NCBI GenBank assembly: GCA_947575475.1
Contig: CANPNN010000021.1
Coordinates: 1-13,990 of the forward strand
DNA length: 13,990 bases
From: an uncultured Pseudoflavonifractor sp.
GTDB lineage: Bacteria > Bacillota_A > Clostridia > Oscillospirales > Oscillospiraceae
Direction of reading: 5' to 3'
In this document: piece by piece, positions 1 to 7,053 of the stretch
Position numbering within the stretch: position 1 is the first letter of the stretch
Layout: the number at the start of each line of letters is the position of its first letter
The notes under the pieces: model-generated
What the model was told of the DNA's origin: nothing
Database searches by the model: none
Seen by the model: only the letters and a program-made list of their open reading frames with translations
Program-made: the position numbers and the translations under genes

Positions 1-128
1 ACCCCTTCCAAAACTAACAACTAATCTTCCCGCTGGGGGTTGTGGTGTCGGTTTTCGTTTTCCATTTCGATATATTCGTCCCCCCGCGCCCGGTTTTCGG
101 CCTGCCCCCTCTTCTCTGTAGTGGCGGC

Positions 129-959
129 TTACAGAGGGTGAAAGAAAGGCTCCATTTTCTCATAGGTGCAAAATTCACGAAAACCCATTTTCCGCAGCAG
201 TTGCCGGCCTTCAGAGATATAGCTGCCCAAGTGTTCGGGGGCGTGGCTGTCGCTGCCGATGGTAAGGATACGGCCGCCCAGGTCGCGGTACAACTCCAGG
301 ATGGCTTTGGCCGGAGTCGAGTCCGTCAGGCCGTAGCGGTGGTATGAGGTGTTCAGCTCGATCCCTTTTCCGTCGGCAATGACCTGCCGGAAGATATCGG
401 TCAGGATAGACTTGACGGCCTGGAAGGGGTAGGGGCCGGCCTCGTCATAGCGGGCGATCAGGTCCACATGGGCCAAGACGCTGTAGTCATGGTACTGCCG
501 CACCAGCTGCAGGATCTGTTCATAGTAGAGTTCATTGTACTCTTTCTGACTGCGGCCCCTTTGAAAATCCTGAGTCCAGAACTCTTTGTCCCCCACCTGA
601 TGGACGGAGAGGAGGATGAAGTCGAAGGGGTACCGGCGAAACAGGGTCTTGAACTGGGGAATGGTATGGACCTGCATTCCAAATTCCAGACCCATTTTGA
701 TTCGGATCCGATCTCCGTATAGCCGGCGGGCCTTTTCGATCTCCTCCACATACCGGGGGTAATCTACGTTGGCCAGCGGCTGGCCGCGGCGGTATAAAAA
801 CTCCTGCCCGCAGTCCCAGTCCTGCTTTACTCCGTAATCCACATGGTCGGTCAGGCAGATCTCCTCCAGCCCCATCCGGACTGCATCCTGCACTACCTGC
901 AGCAGGGGATAACTGGAATCATCGCTGAACGCGGTGTGTACATGATAGTCGGCAAACAT
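129..959 (-). CDS. hisK: PHP-domain histidinol-phosphatase-like phosphoesterase (HisJ/HisK family)
   Basis: This 276-residue protein belongs to the PHP-type histidinol-phosphatase family, which removes phosphate from L-histidinol phosphate in histidine synthesis using a multinuclear metal centre in the cytoplasm. Visible metal-site motifs are HVHTAFSDDS (H6, H8), TDH (D38, H39), GLEFG (E92), SVH (H120), AHVD (H164) and GSDSHAPEH (D237, H239). The length is typical of the family. I chose the ATG at 957-959 because AAGGAGG, overlapping the permease stop codon, sits just upstream; the longer open frame to 1010 lies inside the permease gene. It is the fourth gene of the metal-importer operon, 13 bases after the permease. 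No other his gene is visible, so the physiological substrate could be another phosphomonoester. The family call is firm; the exact substrate is inferred. Confidence 0.85.
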   Translation of the reverse strand: MFADYHVHTAFSDDSSYPLLQVVQDAVRMGLEEICLTDHVDYGVKQDWDCGQEFLYRRGQPLANVDYPRYVEEIEKARRLYGDRIRIKMGLEFGMQVHTIPQFKTLFRRYPFDFILLSVHQVGDKEFWTQDFQRGRSQKEYNELYYEQILQLVRQYHDYSVLAHVDLIARYDEAGPYPFQAVKSILTDIFRQVIADGKGIELNTSYHRYGLTDSTPAKAILELYRDLGGRILTIGSDSHAPEHLGSYISEGRQLLRKMGFREFCTYEKMEPFFHPL

Positions 960-972
960 GGAATGTTCCTCC

Positions 973-1821
973 TTAAAGCCGCCGTTTTTGCAGAGCGGTG
1001 GCAATGGCAAAATATCCTGCCAGATAGAGGGTGATGGAGGCGCCGGCGGAAGTTCCGATATAATAGGAGGTCATCAGTCCCGCCACGCCGCAGATCACCG
1101 CTCCCAGCACGGAGAAAAGATGATATTGCCGTACATTCCGGGCGATCCCCCTGGCTGCGGCGGCGGGGAGGACCAGCAGGGAGTTGATGACCAGAAGGCC
1201 GACCCAGGACATGGACAGGGTGACTACCACGGCGATGGCGGTGTTGAGGACCGCCTCCTGCCAGAAGACCCGGATCCCCCGGCTGTCCGCCAAAGCAGGG
1301 TGGAGGGAGGAGAGCAGCAGGGTATTGTAGGCGCAGGTCCACAGCACCAGGATGACCGCCAGAATACCGGCCAGAAGGGCGGCCTTTCCAGGTTCCACAC
1401 TGAGGATGTCGCCAATGAGAAGGGCGTTGAATTTGGTGAAGGAGCCGCCGTCCAGAGTGGCGATGAAGATACCCAAAGCCACCGCCGTAGAGGAGAAGAC
1501 CCCGATGACCGTGTCGCTGGCCAGAGCCGAACGGCGGCGGACGTAGGTGAAGAGCAGGGAAAACACCAGGGAGAAACCTACGGCGGCCCACATGGGTTCC
1601 GCAAGGCCGCAGAGTGCCCCGATAGCGATCCCGGTAAAGGCGGAGTGGCCCAGGGCGTCGGAGAAGAAGGACATTCGGCTTTGGACCACCATGGTGGAGA
1701 GGAGTCCGAAGAGGGGGGAGATGATGAGGATGGCCAGGAGGGCGTTTTTCATGAAAAACAGCTGCCCCGGCTGGGCCCACTCAAAGGGCAGCAGGTCCAC
1801 CAGCGCGTACCAAAAGGACAT
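973..1821 (-). CDS. znuB: Zinc/manganese-type ABC transporter permease (ZnuB/ABC-3 family)
   Basis: A 282-residue polytopic inner-membrane protein, strongly hydrophobic throughout with about eight membrane segments. It carries the ABC-3 family signature FSDALGHSAFTGIAIG near residues 53-68, which forms part of the cytoplasmic coupling region and channel of metal importers. It would form the channel through which metal delivered by the upstream lipoprotein enters, driven by the upstream ATPase. The start ATG (1819-1821) directly follows the ATPase stop (TGAATG), so the two are very probably translationally coupled. The metal could be Zn2+ or Mn2+; the permease sequence alone does not decide this. 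Confidence 0.9.
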   Translation of the reverse strand: MSFWYALVDLLPFEWAQPGQLFFMKNALLAILIISPLFGLLSTMVVQSRMSFFSDALGHSAFTGIAIGALCGLAEPMWAAVGFSLVFSLLFTYVRRRSALASDTVIGVFSSTAVALGIFIATLDGGSFTKFNALLIGDILSVEPGKAALLAGILAVILVLWTCAYNTLLLSSLHPALADSRGIRVFWQEAVLNTAIAVVVTLSMSWVGLLVINSLLVLPAAAARGIARNVRQYHLFSVLGAVICGVAGLMTSYYIGTSAGASITLYLAGYFAIATALQKRRL

Positions 1822-2592
1822 TCACTCCACCCCCTTTCCCATGCGGAGGTGGAACACGTTTTGAAATTCGGGACTGGAGAGGACCTGATCGGGGGAGCCC
1901 ATCTTCAAAACCGTGTTTTGGAGCAGGATCACCTTGTCGGCATACTGTTCCAGGGTGGCGAAGTCGTGGGTAGAGAGGAGGATGGACAGGTCGTAGGTCC
2001 TCCGCAGCTCGTCCAGCATATCGAGAAGCTGCTTTTCCCCCTCCACGTCTACCCCGGACAGGGGCTCGTCCAGAATAAGGATGTGGGGCAGGGGTTCCAG
2101 GGCCAGGGCCATGAGGACCCGCTGGAGCTCGCCTCCGGAGAGGGTCCCCACCCGCTTGTCCAGAAGCCCTTCGGCGTGGGTGCGGGTCAGGTAGGCGGCA
2201 ACCTGCTCCCGCAGCTTTTTGGGGATGGGGAGGAATACAGGCCAGTCGGCGATGGCGGCGGCAAAGAAGTCCAGCACGCTCACCGGGTCTCCCCGGTCGA
2301 AGGCGGGGGACTGGGGGACGTAGCCGATGACGGGCCGCCGCTTCTCCCCGTCGGAGCGGCGGAACTGGATGGAGCCGGAGTGGGGAAGCTGGCCCAGAAT
2401 GGTCTTGAAGAGGGTGGACTTCCCCGCCCCGTTGGGACCGATGAGAGCCACGATCTCCCCGCAGTGGAGGTGGAAGGAGATGCCATGGAGCAACTCGTCG
2501 GCACCCACGGTGACCCCCACGTCCTTCAATTCCAGGCAGCAAAGGCCCTCGCAGCCGTGGCCGGTGCAGTTTTTATGGATGTGAATGGTCAT
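1822..2592 (-). CDS. znuC: Zinc/manganese-type ABC transporter ATPase with Cys/His-rich N-terminal extension
   Basis: A 256-residue ABC ATPase that powers metal import. Walker A is GPNGAGKST (52-60), the Q-loop is at Q94, the signature is LSGGE (151-155), Walker B is ILILDEP (171-177) and the switch His is H209. The domain begins only around residue 20. It is preceded by an extension, MTIHIHKNCTGHGCEGLCC, with four Cys and three His in 19 residues, which looks like a metal-binding element. Classical ZnuC proteins lack such an extension. I recall similar Cys-rich N-termini in some clostridial members, but this is from memory. The start overlaps the stop of the binding-protein gene (ATGA, 2589-2592), indicating coupled translation. 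The function call is firm; the role of the extension is inferred. Confidence 0.92.
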   Translation of the reverse strand: MTIHIHKNCTGHGCEGLCCLELKDVGVTVGADELLHGISFHLHCGEIVALIGPNGAGKSTLFKTILGQLPHSGSIQFRRSDGEKRRPVIGYVPQSPAFDRGDPVSVLDFFAAAIADWPVFLPIPKKLREQVAAYLTRTHAEGLLDKRVGTLSGGELQRVLMALALEPLPHILILDEPLSGVDVEGEKQLLDMLDELRRTYDLSILLSTHDFATLEQYADKVILLQNTVLKMGSPDQVLSSPEFQNVFHLRMGKGVE

Positions 2593-3461
2593 CGGAGCGC
2601 CTCCCCAACGGTTTCTATGTTGGCATACAGAGCGTTGAGATAGGCGGAAAAGCCTGTCTCGTCGCCGGACATGAGCATGTCCAGTTCATAGATCTCACAG
2701 CCTGTCTCCCGGGCGATGACCTCCGCCGTGGCCCGGGAGCCGTTTTTCTCCACAAAGATGGCGGGGAGGTGGTATTCCTCAATGAGTGCCACGACCTCCC
2801 TGATCTCGGCGGCGGAGGCGGTGGAGCCTTCCTCCTCCTCCACGGCCTTGAGAAGGGTCAGGCCGCAGGAGTTGGCAAAGTATTGGAACCCGTCGTGAAA
2901 GGTGATGAGATAGGGGCAGGACAACTCCCCCAACAGGCTCTTTGGGTCCGCCGGCTGGTATTCCACATGGGAGGCGATGGACCCGGTATACTCCTCCAGA
3001 GCCGAACATAGGCCGTTCCTGACCGTGAGGCCCCACAGGGGGTCCATCCAGTAGTGGGGGTCATACTCCTCCTCATGGTCATGCCCATCGTGCCCGGCGT
3101 GCTCCGGAGCGGGCAGCAGGTCCACGTATTCCGAGCAGTCGATGACCGCCGCCTGAGACTGGCTGAGGGCGTCGGTCATAAAGTCCTCCAGTCCCACCCC
3201 GCTCATGACGATGACGTCGGCCCTCTCAATGGCCTTCATGTCGTTGACGGTGAGGGTGTAGTCGTGGAGGCAGGAGGTCTGGGAGTTTACCAGCAGCTCC
3301 ACCTGGACCTCTGACTCCTGAAACCCTGAGGTGAGGTCGGTGGTCAGGAGGTACATGGGGTAGGTGGTGCAAAGGATATGGAGTTTGTCCTCCTCCGGCT
3401 TTTGGGCGCAGCCGGAGAGCAGAAGAACCGCCAGCAGGGCGGGGAAAAGCCGTTTTTTCAT
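2589..3461 (-). CDS. znuA: Metal ABC transporter substrate-binding lipoprotein (ZnuA/AdcA type)
   Basis: A 290-residue cluster A-I metal-binding protein. It has a lipoprotein signal peptide (MKKRLFPALLAVLLLSGC, lipidated C18), so it is anchored outside the cytoplasmic membrane. Expected metal ligands are H66 (CLHDY), H136 in DPHYWMDP, H189 in TFHDGFQYF and an acidic residue late in the protein (D261 in ELDML). A His/Asp-rich loop, HAGHDGHDH at 121-129, precedes the second His, as in zinc-specific family members, which favours Zn over Mn. The ATG has a good AAAGGAGG upstream, and the gene is the first of the operon behind a consensus promoter. I saw no clear Zur-type palindrome in the short leader. 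Confidence in the family is high; metal specificity is moderate. Confidence 0.92.
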   Translation of the reverse strand: MKKRLFPALLAVLLLSGCAQKPEEDKLHILCTTYPMYLLTTDLTSGFQESEVQVELLVNSQTSCLHDYTLTVNDMKAIERADVIVMSGVGLEDFMTDALSQSQAAVIDCSEYVDLLPAPEHAGHDGHDHEEEYDPHYWMDPLWGLTVRNGLCSALEEYTGSIASHVEYQPADPKSLLGELSCPYLITFHDGFQYFANSCGLTLLKAVEEEEGSTASAAEIREVVALIEEYHLPAIFVEKNGSRATAEVIARETGCEIYELDMLMSGDETGFSAYLNALYANIETVGEALR

Positions 3462-3494
3462 GGGACCGCCTCCTTTGGGTCAACATGGGAAATT

Positions 3495-3523
3495 ATTATA
3501 CTCTCTTTTTCCCCATTTGTAAA
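3495..3523 (-). promoter_or_regulatory. Promoter of the metal-importer operon
   Basis: On the minus strand, TTTACA (3518-3523), a 17-base spacer and a perfect TATAAT (3495-3500) lie about 35 bases before the lipoprotein start codon. The -35 box adjoins the T-tract of the terminator belonging to the upstream gene, so the two elements are packed without any gap. Confidence 0.8.
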
Positions 3524-3560
3524 ACAAAAGCGGCGTTACCCGTAGGGCAACGCCGCTTTT
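3521..3560 (-). terminator. Rho-independent terminator of the pyrophosphatase-like gene
   Basis: The inverted repeat AAAAGCGGCGTT / AACGCCGCTTTT is extended by CCC/GGG across one mismatch with a three-base loop (3526-3560). On the minus strand it is followed by a T-rich tract (TTTTGTTTT). It lies directly after the stop codon at 3569. The opposite strand also ends in TTTTT, but no plus-strand gene feeds it. Confidence 0.85.
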
Positions 3561-3568
3561 TGACTGCC

Positions 3569-5656
3569 TCAGCCCAGCAGGGCGGGAAGATTGAAGGTGA
3601 CGATCACCACCGACCCCAGCAGAGACAGGGTGACAGCCAGCTTCAGAAAGGCCAGCAGGGCGGGAGCGGCCACTTGGCTAAGCGGGATCAAGGCCCGCTC
3701 CGCCGTCAAAGTGGCCCGATGACAGTCGGACCCTCGTCCGCCCTTTCGCCCGCTCTCCACATACCGGCGGGCTCCGCCCAAGATCCCTCCAGAGAGAGTG
3801 AAGAAAGGGACCAATGTCAGACTGAGAAGCAGAATGCATCCCAAAAAGCCCATCAGGCCTTGAGGTCCCAGCAGAACTCCGGCGGCTATGGGAGACAGGA
3901 GAGCCAGAAGAATAGGGGGGAGAATGCCCAACATAGCCCGAAGGGAACACTTGGTCACGCAGGCGGCATAATCTGGATCCTCAGTCCCGTCGATCAGCCC
4001 CTCGTTGTCCTGGAACTGATGACGGGCCTGAAGGAGCACTGCCTTGGCGGTCCCGCGGACTGCCAGCAGAAGCAGACCCAGAAACAGGACCGTCGCCGTT
4101 CCACCCAGCAGAATGCCCACAAGGAGAAGGGGCTCCATATGAGTCAGTTCCAGACCGGGTTGAATGGAAGAAAAGGTTTCGGCCAGACAGAGAAAAAGAG
4201 ACAGCCCTGTAAAGGCGGCGGACCCGGCGGCAAGACACTTTCCTCCGTTGGCGGCGGAGGCTCCGATGGCGGCCAGAATGTCCGCTCTGCGGCGGGAGGC
4301 CTCCTCCGCGTCGATGAGGGAGGCGGCGTGGGCGCCACAGTCCCCAATGGGGCCGCAGAGACTGGCGGCCTGGGATACTCCGGAGACCGAGAGTATCCCC
4401 ACCCCGGCCAAGGCGATCCCGTAGATCCCCTTACTGAAGTTGCCGGCGCCTCCGGCAGTCCAGAAGGAGAAAGCTAATGCAGCGGCAGTCAGCAGGATGG
4501 GAAGGACGGAGGCTGAGAGTCCCGCTCCCAGTCCGCCGGTGACAGCGGCCACGGTCCCTGTATCGGCAGCGTTGACCAGAGACCGGGCGGGCTTGTAGGT
4601 ATCGGTGGTAAAGTATTCCCCAGTGAGGGAAGTGAGAAGGCCCGCCCCCAATCCGGCGAAAACTGGCAGGCAAAAGACCCAGCTTCCCGTCAAAAAGTAG
4701 GTAATGGGAAGGCAGGCGGCGGCGGTGAGCAGGGCGGGGACCAATGCGGCGATCCGAAGACACCAAGGCAGAGAATATCGGTCCCCCCGTTCCCGGGGGC
4801 GAACGGTGAGAAATCCGATGAGGGAGGAAAGGACTCCCGCCGCAGCAATGGCCAGGGGAAGAAGCATGGCGTTCCAGGCCATGTCGTCGGAGGCAAAGGC
4901 GGACGCACCCAGGAAGAGAGCTGAAAAAAGCATATTTTCATAGGAGCAGGACAGGCCGGCGGACATCCCGGCGGAGATCCCCACCCCATGGCCGACCCGG
5001 TCCGCAATAGCGGCGGGATTCTTGGGATCGTCGGGGGGAAGTCCCATCTCCCGGTCCACAGTCTCGACAGCCATTCCGGCGCCGCGGGCAAAGAGGTTCC
5101 CCATATGAAACAGTGCAGAGACAAGGGCGCTGCCCAGACCGAAAAAGAGAAGGGTCTGTGCGATCTCCTCCGGCCCGTAGCCCATCTGATACTTGAGAAG
5201 GAAGAACCAGCCGGTCAGATGGATAAGACTCAGCCCTATTGCCAGAAAGCTTGCCACGGAACCTGCGCTGAGGGCGGCGTCAACCCCGCGGTCCAGCCGT
5301 TTTCCGGCGGCTTCGGCCGCCCGCGGTCCTGCGGCGGCGGTGAGTTTGGCTCCGGAGACTCCTGTCAGAAGAGCGCATATCCCTCCGGACAGGAGCGCCG
5401 GGGGGACAAGCTGCCCCAGATGATGGAAATAGGCAAGGCCCTCCAGCAGGCCGAAAACCAGGGCCAGCCCCAATAACAACAGGAGAAACTGCCACTTCAG
5501 GTAGGCGTTGGTCCCCTTTCGAAGGGCCGCCGCCAGTCCTTGGGCGGGCTCATCCCCTACCGGGAGAGGGAGAAGCCGTCCCAACTGGATGAAGGCGAAC
5601 AAAAGGGAGATCCCTCCACCCACGAAACCGATCCAAAACAAATCCTCGATCCGCAA
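3569..5656 (-). CDS. Divergent membrane pyrophosphatase (HppA) homologue, probably catalytically inactive
   Basis: This 695-residue protein, with about 16 hydrophobic segments, aligns by eye along the H+/Na+-pumping pyrophosphatase family. Conserved stretches include DDPKNPAAIAD (209-219), TGEYFTTDTYKPAR, GIYGIALAGVGILS and GGRGSDCHRA. The normal family hydrolyses PPi to pump ions across the membrane. The ligands are mostly gone. The K...D...D motif reads R191, G194, E198. DNVGDNVGD keeps D219 but has H223 and I227. The Asp of TDAYGPI is S432 and the Asn of GNTT is A466. WDNAKK has become LGGARR (627-631). GDTVGDPFKD has become AERALIPLSQ (E653, I657, S660, Q661). The frame is intact and family-length, which argues against a decaying pseudogene. 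It is monocistronic with its own promoter and terminator. The start chosen is TTG at 5654-5656. Function is unknown; an automated HppA label would mislead. Confidence 0.85.
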   Translation of the reverse strand: MRIEDLFWIGFVGGGISLLFAFIQLGRLLPLPVGDEPAQGLAAALRKGTNAYLKWQFLLLLLGLALVFGLLEGLAYFHHLGQLVPPALLSGGICALLTGVSGAKLTAAAGPRAAEAAGKRLDRGVDAALSAGSVASFLAIGLSLIHLTGWFFLLKYQMGYGPEEIAQTLLFFGLGSALVSALFHMGNLFARGAGMAVETVDREMGLPPDDPKNPAAIADRVGHGVGISAGMSAGLSCSYENMLFSALFLGASAFASDDMAWNAMLLPLAIAAAGVLSSLIGFLTVRPRERGDRYSLPWCLRIAALVPALLTAAACLPITYFLTGSWVFCLPVFAGLGAGLLTSLTGEYFTTDTYKPARSLVNAADTGTVAAVTGGLGAGLSASVLPILLTAAALAFSFWTAGGAGNFSKGIYGIALAGVGILSVSGVSQAASLCGPIGDCGAHAASLIDAEEASRRRADILAAIGASAANGGKCLAAGSAAFTGLSLFLCLAETFSSIQPGLELTHMEPLLLVGILLGGTATVLFLGLLLLAVRGTAKAVLLQARHQFQDNEGLIDGTEDPDYAACVTKCSLRAMLGILPPILLALLSPIAAGVLLGPQGLMGFLGCILLLSLTLVPFFTLSGGILGGARRYVESGRKGGRGSDCHRATLTAERALIPLSQVAAPALLAFLKLAVTLSLLGSVVIVTFNLPALLG

Positions 5657-5665
5657 CTTGCCCAG

Positions 5666-5672
5666 CTCCTTT
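5666..5672 (-). promoter_or_regulatory. Ribosome binding site that sets a TTG start
   Basis: AAAGGAG on the minus strand lies nine bases before TTG (5654-5656). The open frame extends upstream to TTG at 5722, but that codon lies within the promoter and upstream of the predicted transcript start, and no ATG occurs near the expected N-terminus. The first membrane segment begins about seven residues after this TTG, as in the family. Confidence 0.65.
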
Positions 5673-5712
5673 GCCGCCTCCAAGAAAAACGGCGGAAATG
5701 TGTATATGCCCA

Positions 5713-5741
5713 ATTTTACCAATATCCGACCGCTTTTTCAA
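5713..5741 (-). promoter_or_regulatory. Promoter of the pyrophosphatase-like gene
   Basis: On the minus strand, TTGAAA (5736-5741), a 17-base spacer and TAAAAT (5713-5718). The predicted transcript start is near 5706, giving a leader of about 50 bases before the TTG start. It is divergent from the promoter of the nucleoside phosphorylase operon. Confidence 0.7.
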
Positions 5742-5746
5742 GCGTC

Positions 5747-5760
5747 AGTTTTAGAAAACT
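5747..5760. repeat. 14-bp palindrome between divergent promoters
   Basis: AGTTTTAGAAAACT has two perfect 6-base arms around a central AG. It lies just upstream of the minus-strand -35 box and about 55 bases upstream of the plus-strand -10 box. It could be an operator for either gene, but AT-rich palindromes of this size also arise by chance. Confidence 0.3.
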
Positions 5761-5814
5761 CAAATATGTGGGGCTGGGAGGGAATTTTCTCTTTCCTCTT
5801 TGTTCCAAATGTTG

Positions 5815-5820
5815 TATAAT
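5815..5820 (+). promoter_or_regulatory. -10 box of the uridine phosphorylase operon
   Basis: A perfect TATAAT lies about 40 bases before the start codon, in an AT-rich stretch. No good -35 hexamer stands 16-18 bases upstream (TTTCCT at best), so the promoter may be weak or need an activator. Confidence 0.5.
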
Positions 5821-5861
5821 AAGTTTAGAACCCCACATTTTTAAAAGAAGAGGTGACCGTT

Positions 5862-6632
5862 ATGCAGGAGCATGAACTTCAATTCCATATCAAATGCAAA
5901 GAGGGGGATGTGGGACGGTATTGCATCCTGCCCGGAGATCCGGGCAGGGTGGAGAAGATCGCCGCCTATCTGGACGACGCCCACAAGGTCCAGCAGAACC
6001 GGGAGTATGTGGTATGGACCGGTTCCTTGCTGGGGGAGAAGGTGAGCGTCTGCTCCACGGGGATCGGCGGTCCCTCTGCCGCCATTGCCATAGAGGAGTT
6101 GGCGGCCATCGGGGCGGATACCTTCGTCCGGGTGGGGACCTGCGGGGGCATCAACTTGAAGGTCCAGTCCGACGACGTGGTCATCGCCACCGGCGCAGTC
6201 CGCCACGAGGGGACCAGCCGGGAGTACGCTCCCATTGAGTTCCCCGCCGTCAGCGATTATGAGGTCCAGCAGGCCCTGGTCCAGGCGGCCAAAAACCTGG
6301 GCAAGAGCTGGTATGCCGGGGTGGTCCAGTGTAAGGATTCCTTCTACGGGCAGCACTCTCCCGCCCGGATGCCGGTGGCCCAGGAGCTGCTCTACAAGTG
6401 GGAGGCATGGAAGCGTCTGGGGGTGCTGGCCTCCGAGATGGAGAGCGCCGCCCTGTTCTGCGCCGCCGCCGCCCTGGGAGTCCGGGTGGGTTCCTGCTTC
6501 CATGTGATCTGGAACCAGGAGCGGGAGGCTGCGGGTTTGGACCAGAAGGAGAGCCACGATCTGCAGGCCGCCATCCAGGTGGGTGTGGAAGCGGTGAAGG
6601 TGCTCATTCAGGAGGACCGGAAGAAGGGTTGA
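5862..6632 (+). CDS. udp: Uridine phosphorylase (nucleoside phosphorylase family 1)
   Basis: A 256-residue cytoplasmic enzyme of the PNP/UDP family, which splits uridine with phosphate to uracil and ribose-1-phosphate. Seen in the sequence are LPGDPGRV (G25, R29 for phosphate), R47, [16 protein letters not shown] (65-80), RVGTCGG (R90), the uracil-site [11 protein letters not shown] (F161, Q164, R169) and SEMESAALF with E192, M193 and E194 for ribose. The F...Q..R pattern and EMES favour uridine phosphorylase over purine nucleoside phosphorylase. I chose ATG 5862 because GAGGTGA is well spaced before it; the GTG at 5853 lies inside that binding site. It is the first gene of a three-gene operon and divergent from the pyrophosphatase-like gene. 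A related pyrimidine nucleoside specificity cannot be excluded. Confidence 0.88.
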   Translation: MQEHELQFHIKCKEGDVGRYCILPGDPGRVEKIAAYLDDAHKVQQNREYVVWTGSLLGEKVSVCSTGIGGPSAAIAIEELAAIGADTFVRVGTCGGINLKVQSDDVVIATGAVRHEGTSREYAPIEFPAVSDYEVQQALVQAAKNLGKSWYAGVVQCKDSFYGQHSPARMPVAQELLYKWEAWKRLGVLASEMESAALFCAAAALGVRVGSCFHVIWNQEREAAGLDQKESHDLQAAIQVGVEAVKVLIQEDRKKG

Positions 6633-6664
6633 GCTACATAAACAAAGAGAAAGGGGAGTAATGT

Positions 6665-7039
6665 ATGCTGCCGAAGAAGTTTTTGGAGTGTCTGGACCGC
6701 GAGGGTATTGTGGCCATTGGCTCCAGTTCCGCCAAGGGTGAGGTTCATCTGGTGAACACCTGGCACCGGTTCGTGCTGGTGACGGAGGATGAAAGGCTGC
6801 TGATCCCCGCTGGGGGAATGACCAGGACCGAGGAGAACGTGAGTGAAAACCCCCGGGTGGAGCTGACCTTGGGAAGCGGTGAAGTCATGGGGGAGAAGGC
6901 CCCCGGCGTGGGCTTTCTGGTGGTTGGAAAGGCGGAGTTTCTGGATCATGGGGAGCTGCTGGAGGCCATCCGGGCCAAATGCGGCTTTGGAAGCCGGGTC
7001 CTGGTGGTCACTCCGGAGAGCTGTACCCAGACCATGTGA
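6665..7039 (+). CDS. Pyridoxamine 5'-phosphate oxidase-like FMN-binding split-barrel protein
   Basis: A 124-residue protein resembling the small PNPOx-like flavin reductase/oxidase family. It has an N-terminal helix (LPKKFLECLDREGIVAIGSSS), a strand with a possible cofactor-contact segment (HLVNTWHRFVLVTEDERLLIPAGG), the ENPRVELTLGS segment and the GFLVVGKAEFLDHGE strand that closes the barrel. Family members bind flavin, F420 or haem. The sequence does not show which, and no catalytic residue can be assigned. GGGGAG lies eight bases before the ATG. It follows uridine phosphorylase by 32 bases and precedes the small membrane protein by 14, so the three are likely co-transcribed. The substrate is unknown. 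Confidence 0.7.
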   Translation: MLPKKFLECLDREGIVAIGSSSAKGEVHLVNTWHRFVLVTEDERLLIPAGGMTRTEENVSENPRVELTLGSGEVMGEKAPGVGFLVVGKAEFLDHGELLEAIRAKCGFGSRVLVVTPESCTQTM

Positions 7040-7053
7040 AGGGGTGGCCCGGG

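Noticed and set aside
21..65. Mini-frame MENENRHHNPQRED on the minus strand downstream of the phosphatase
   Set aside because: It is only 14 codons with no well-placed ribosome binding site. It lies in the same frame as the phosphatase after its stop, which is probably coincidence. Otherwise 1-128 shows no gene or convincing terminator.
958..2643. Long plus-strand open frame of 561 codons opposite the importer genes
   Set aside because: It is antisense to three clear transporter genes. Its translation is low-complexity Gly/Glu/His/Gln-rich sequence without a recognisable domain, a typical shadow in GC-rich DNA.
3485..4477. Plus-strand open frame of 330 codons opposite the pyrophosphatase-like gene
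   Set aside because: It starts inside the importer promoter, crosses a terminator and has no domain-like sequence.
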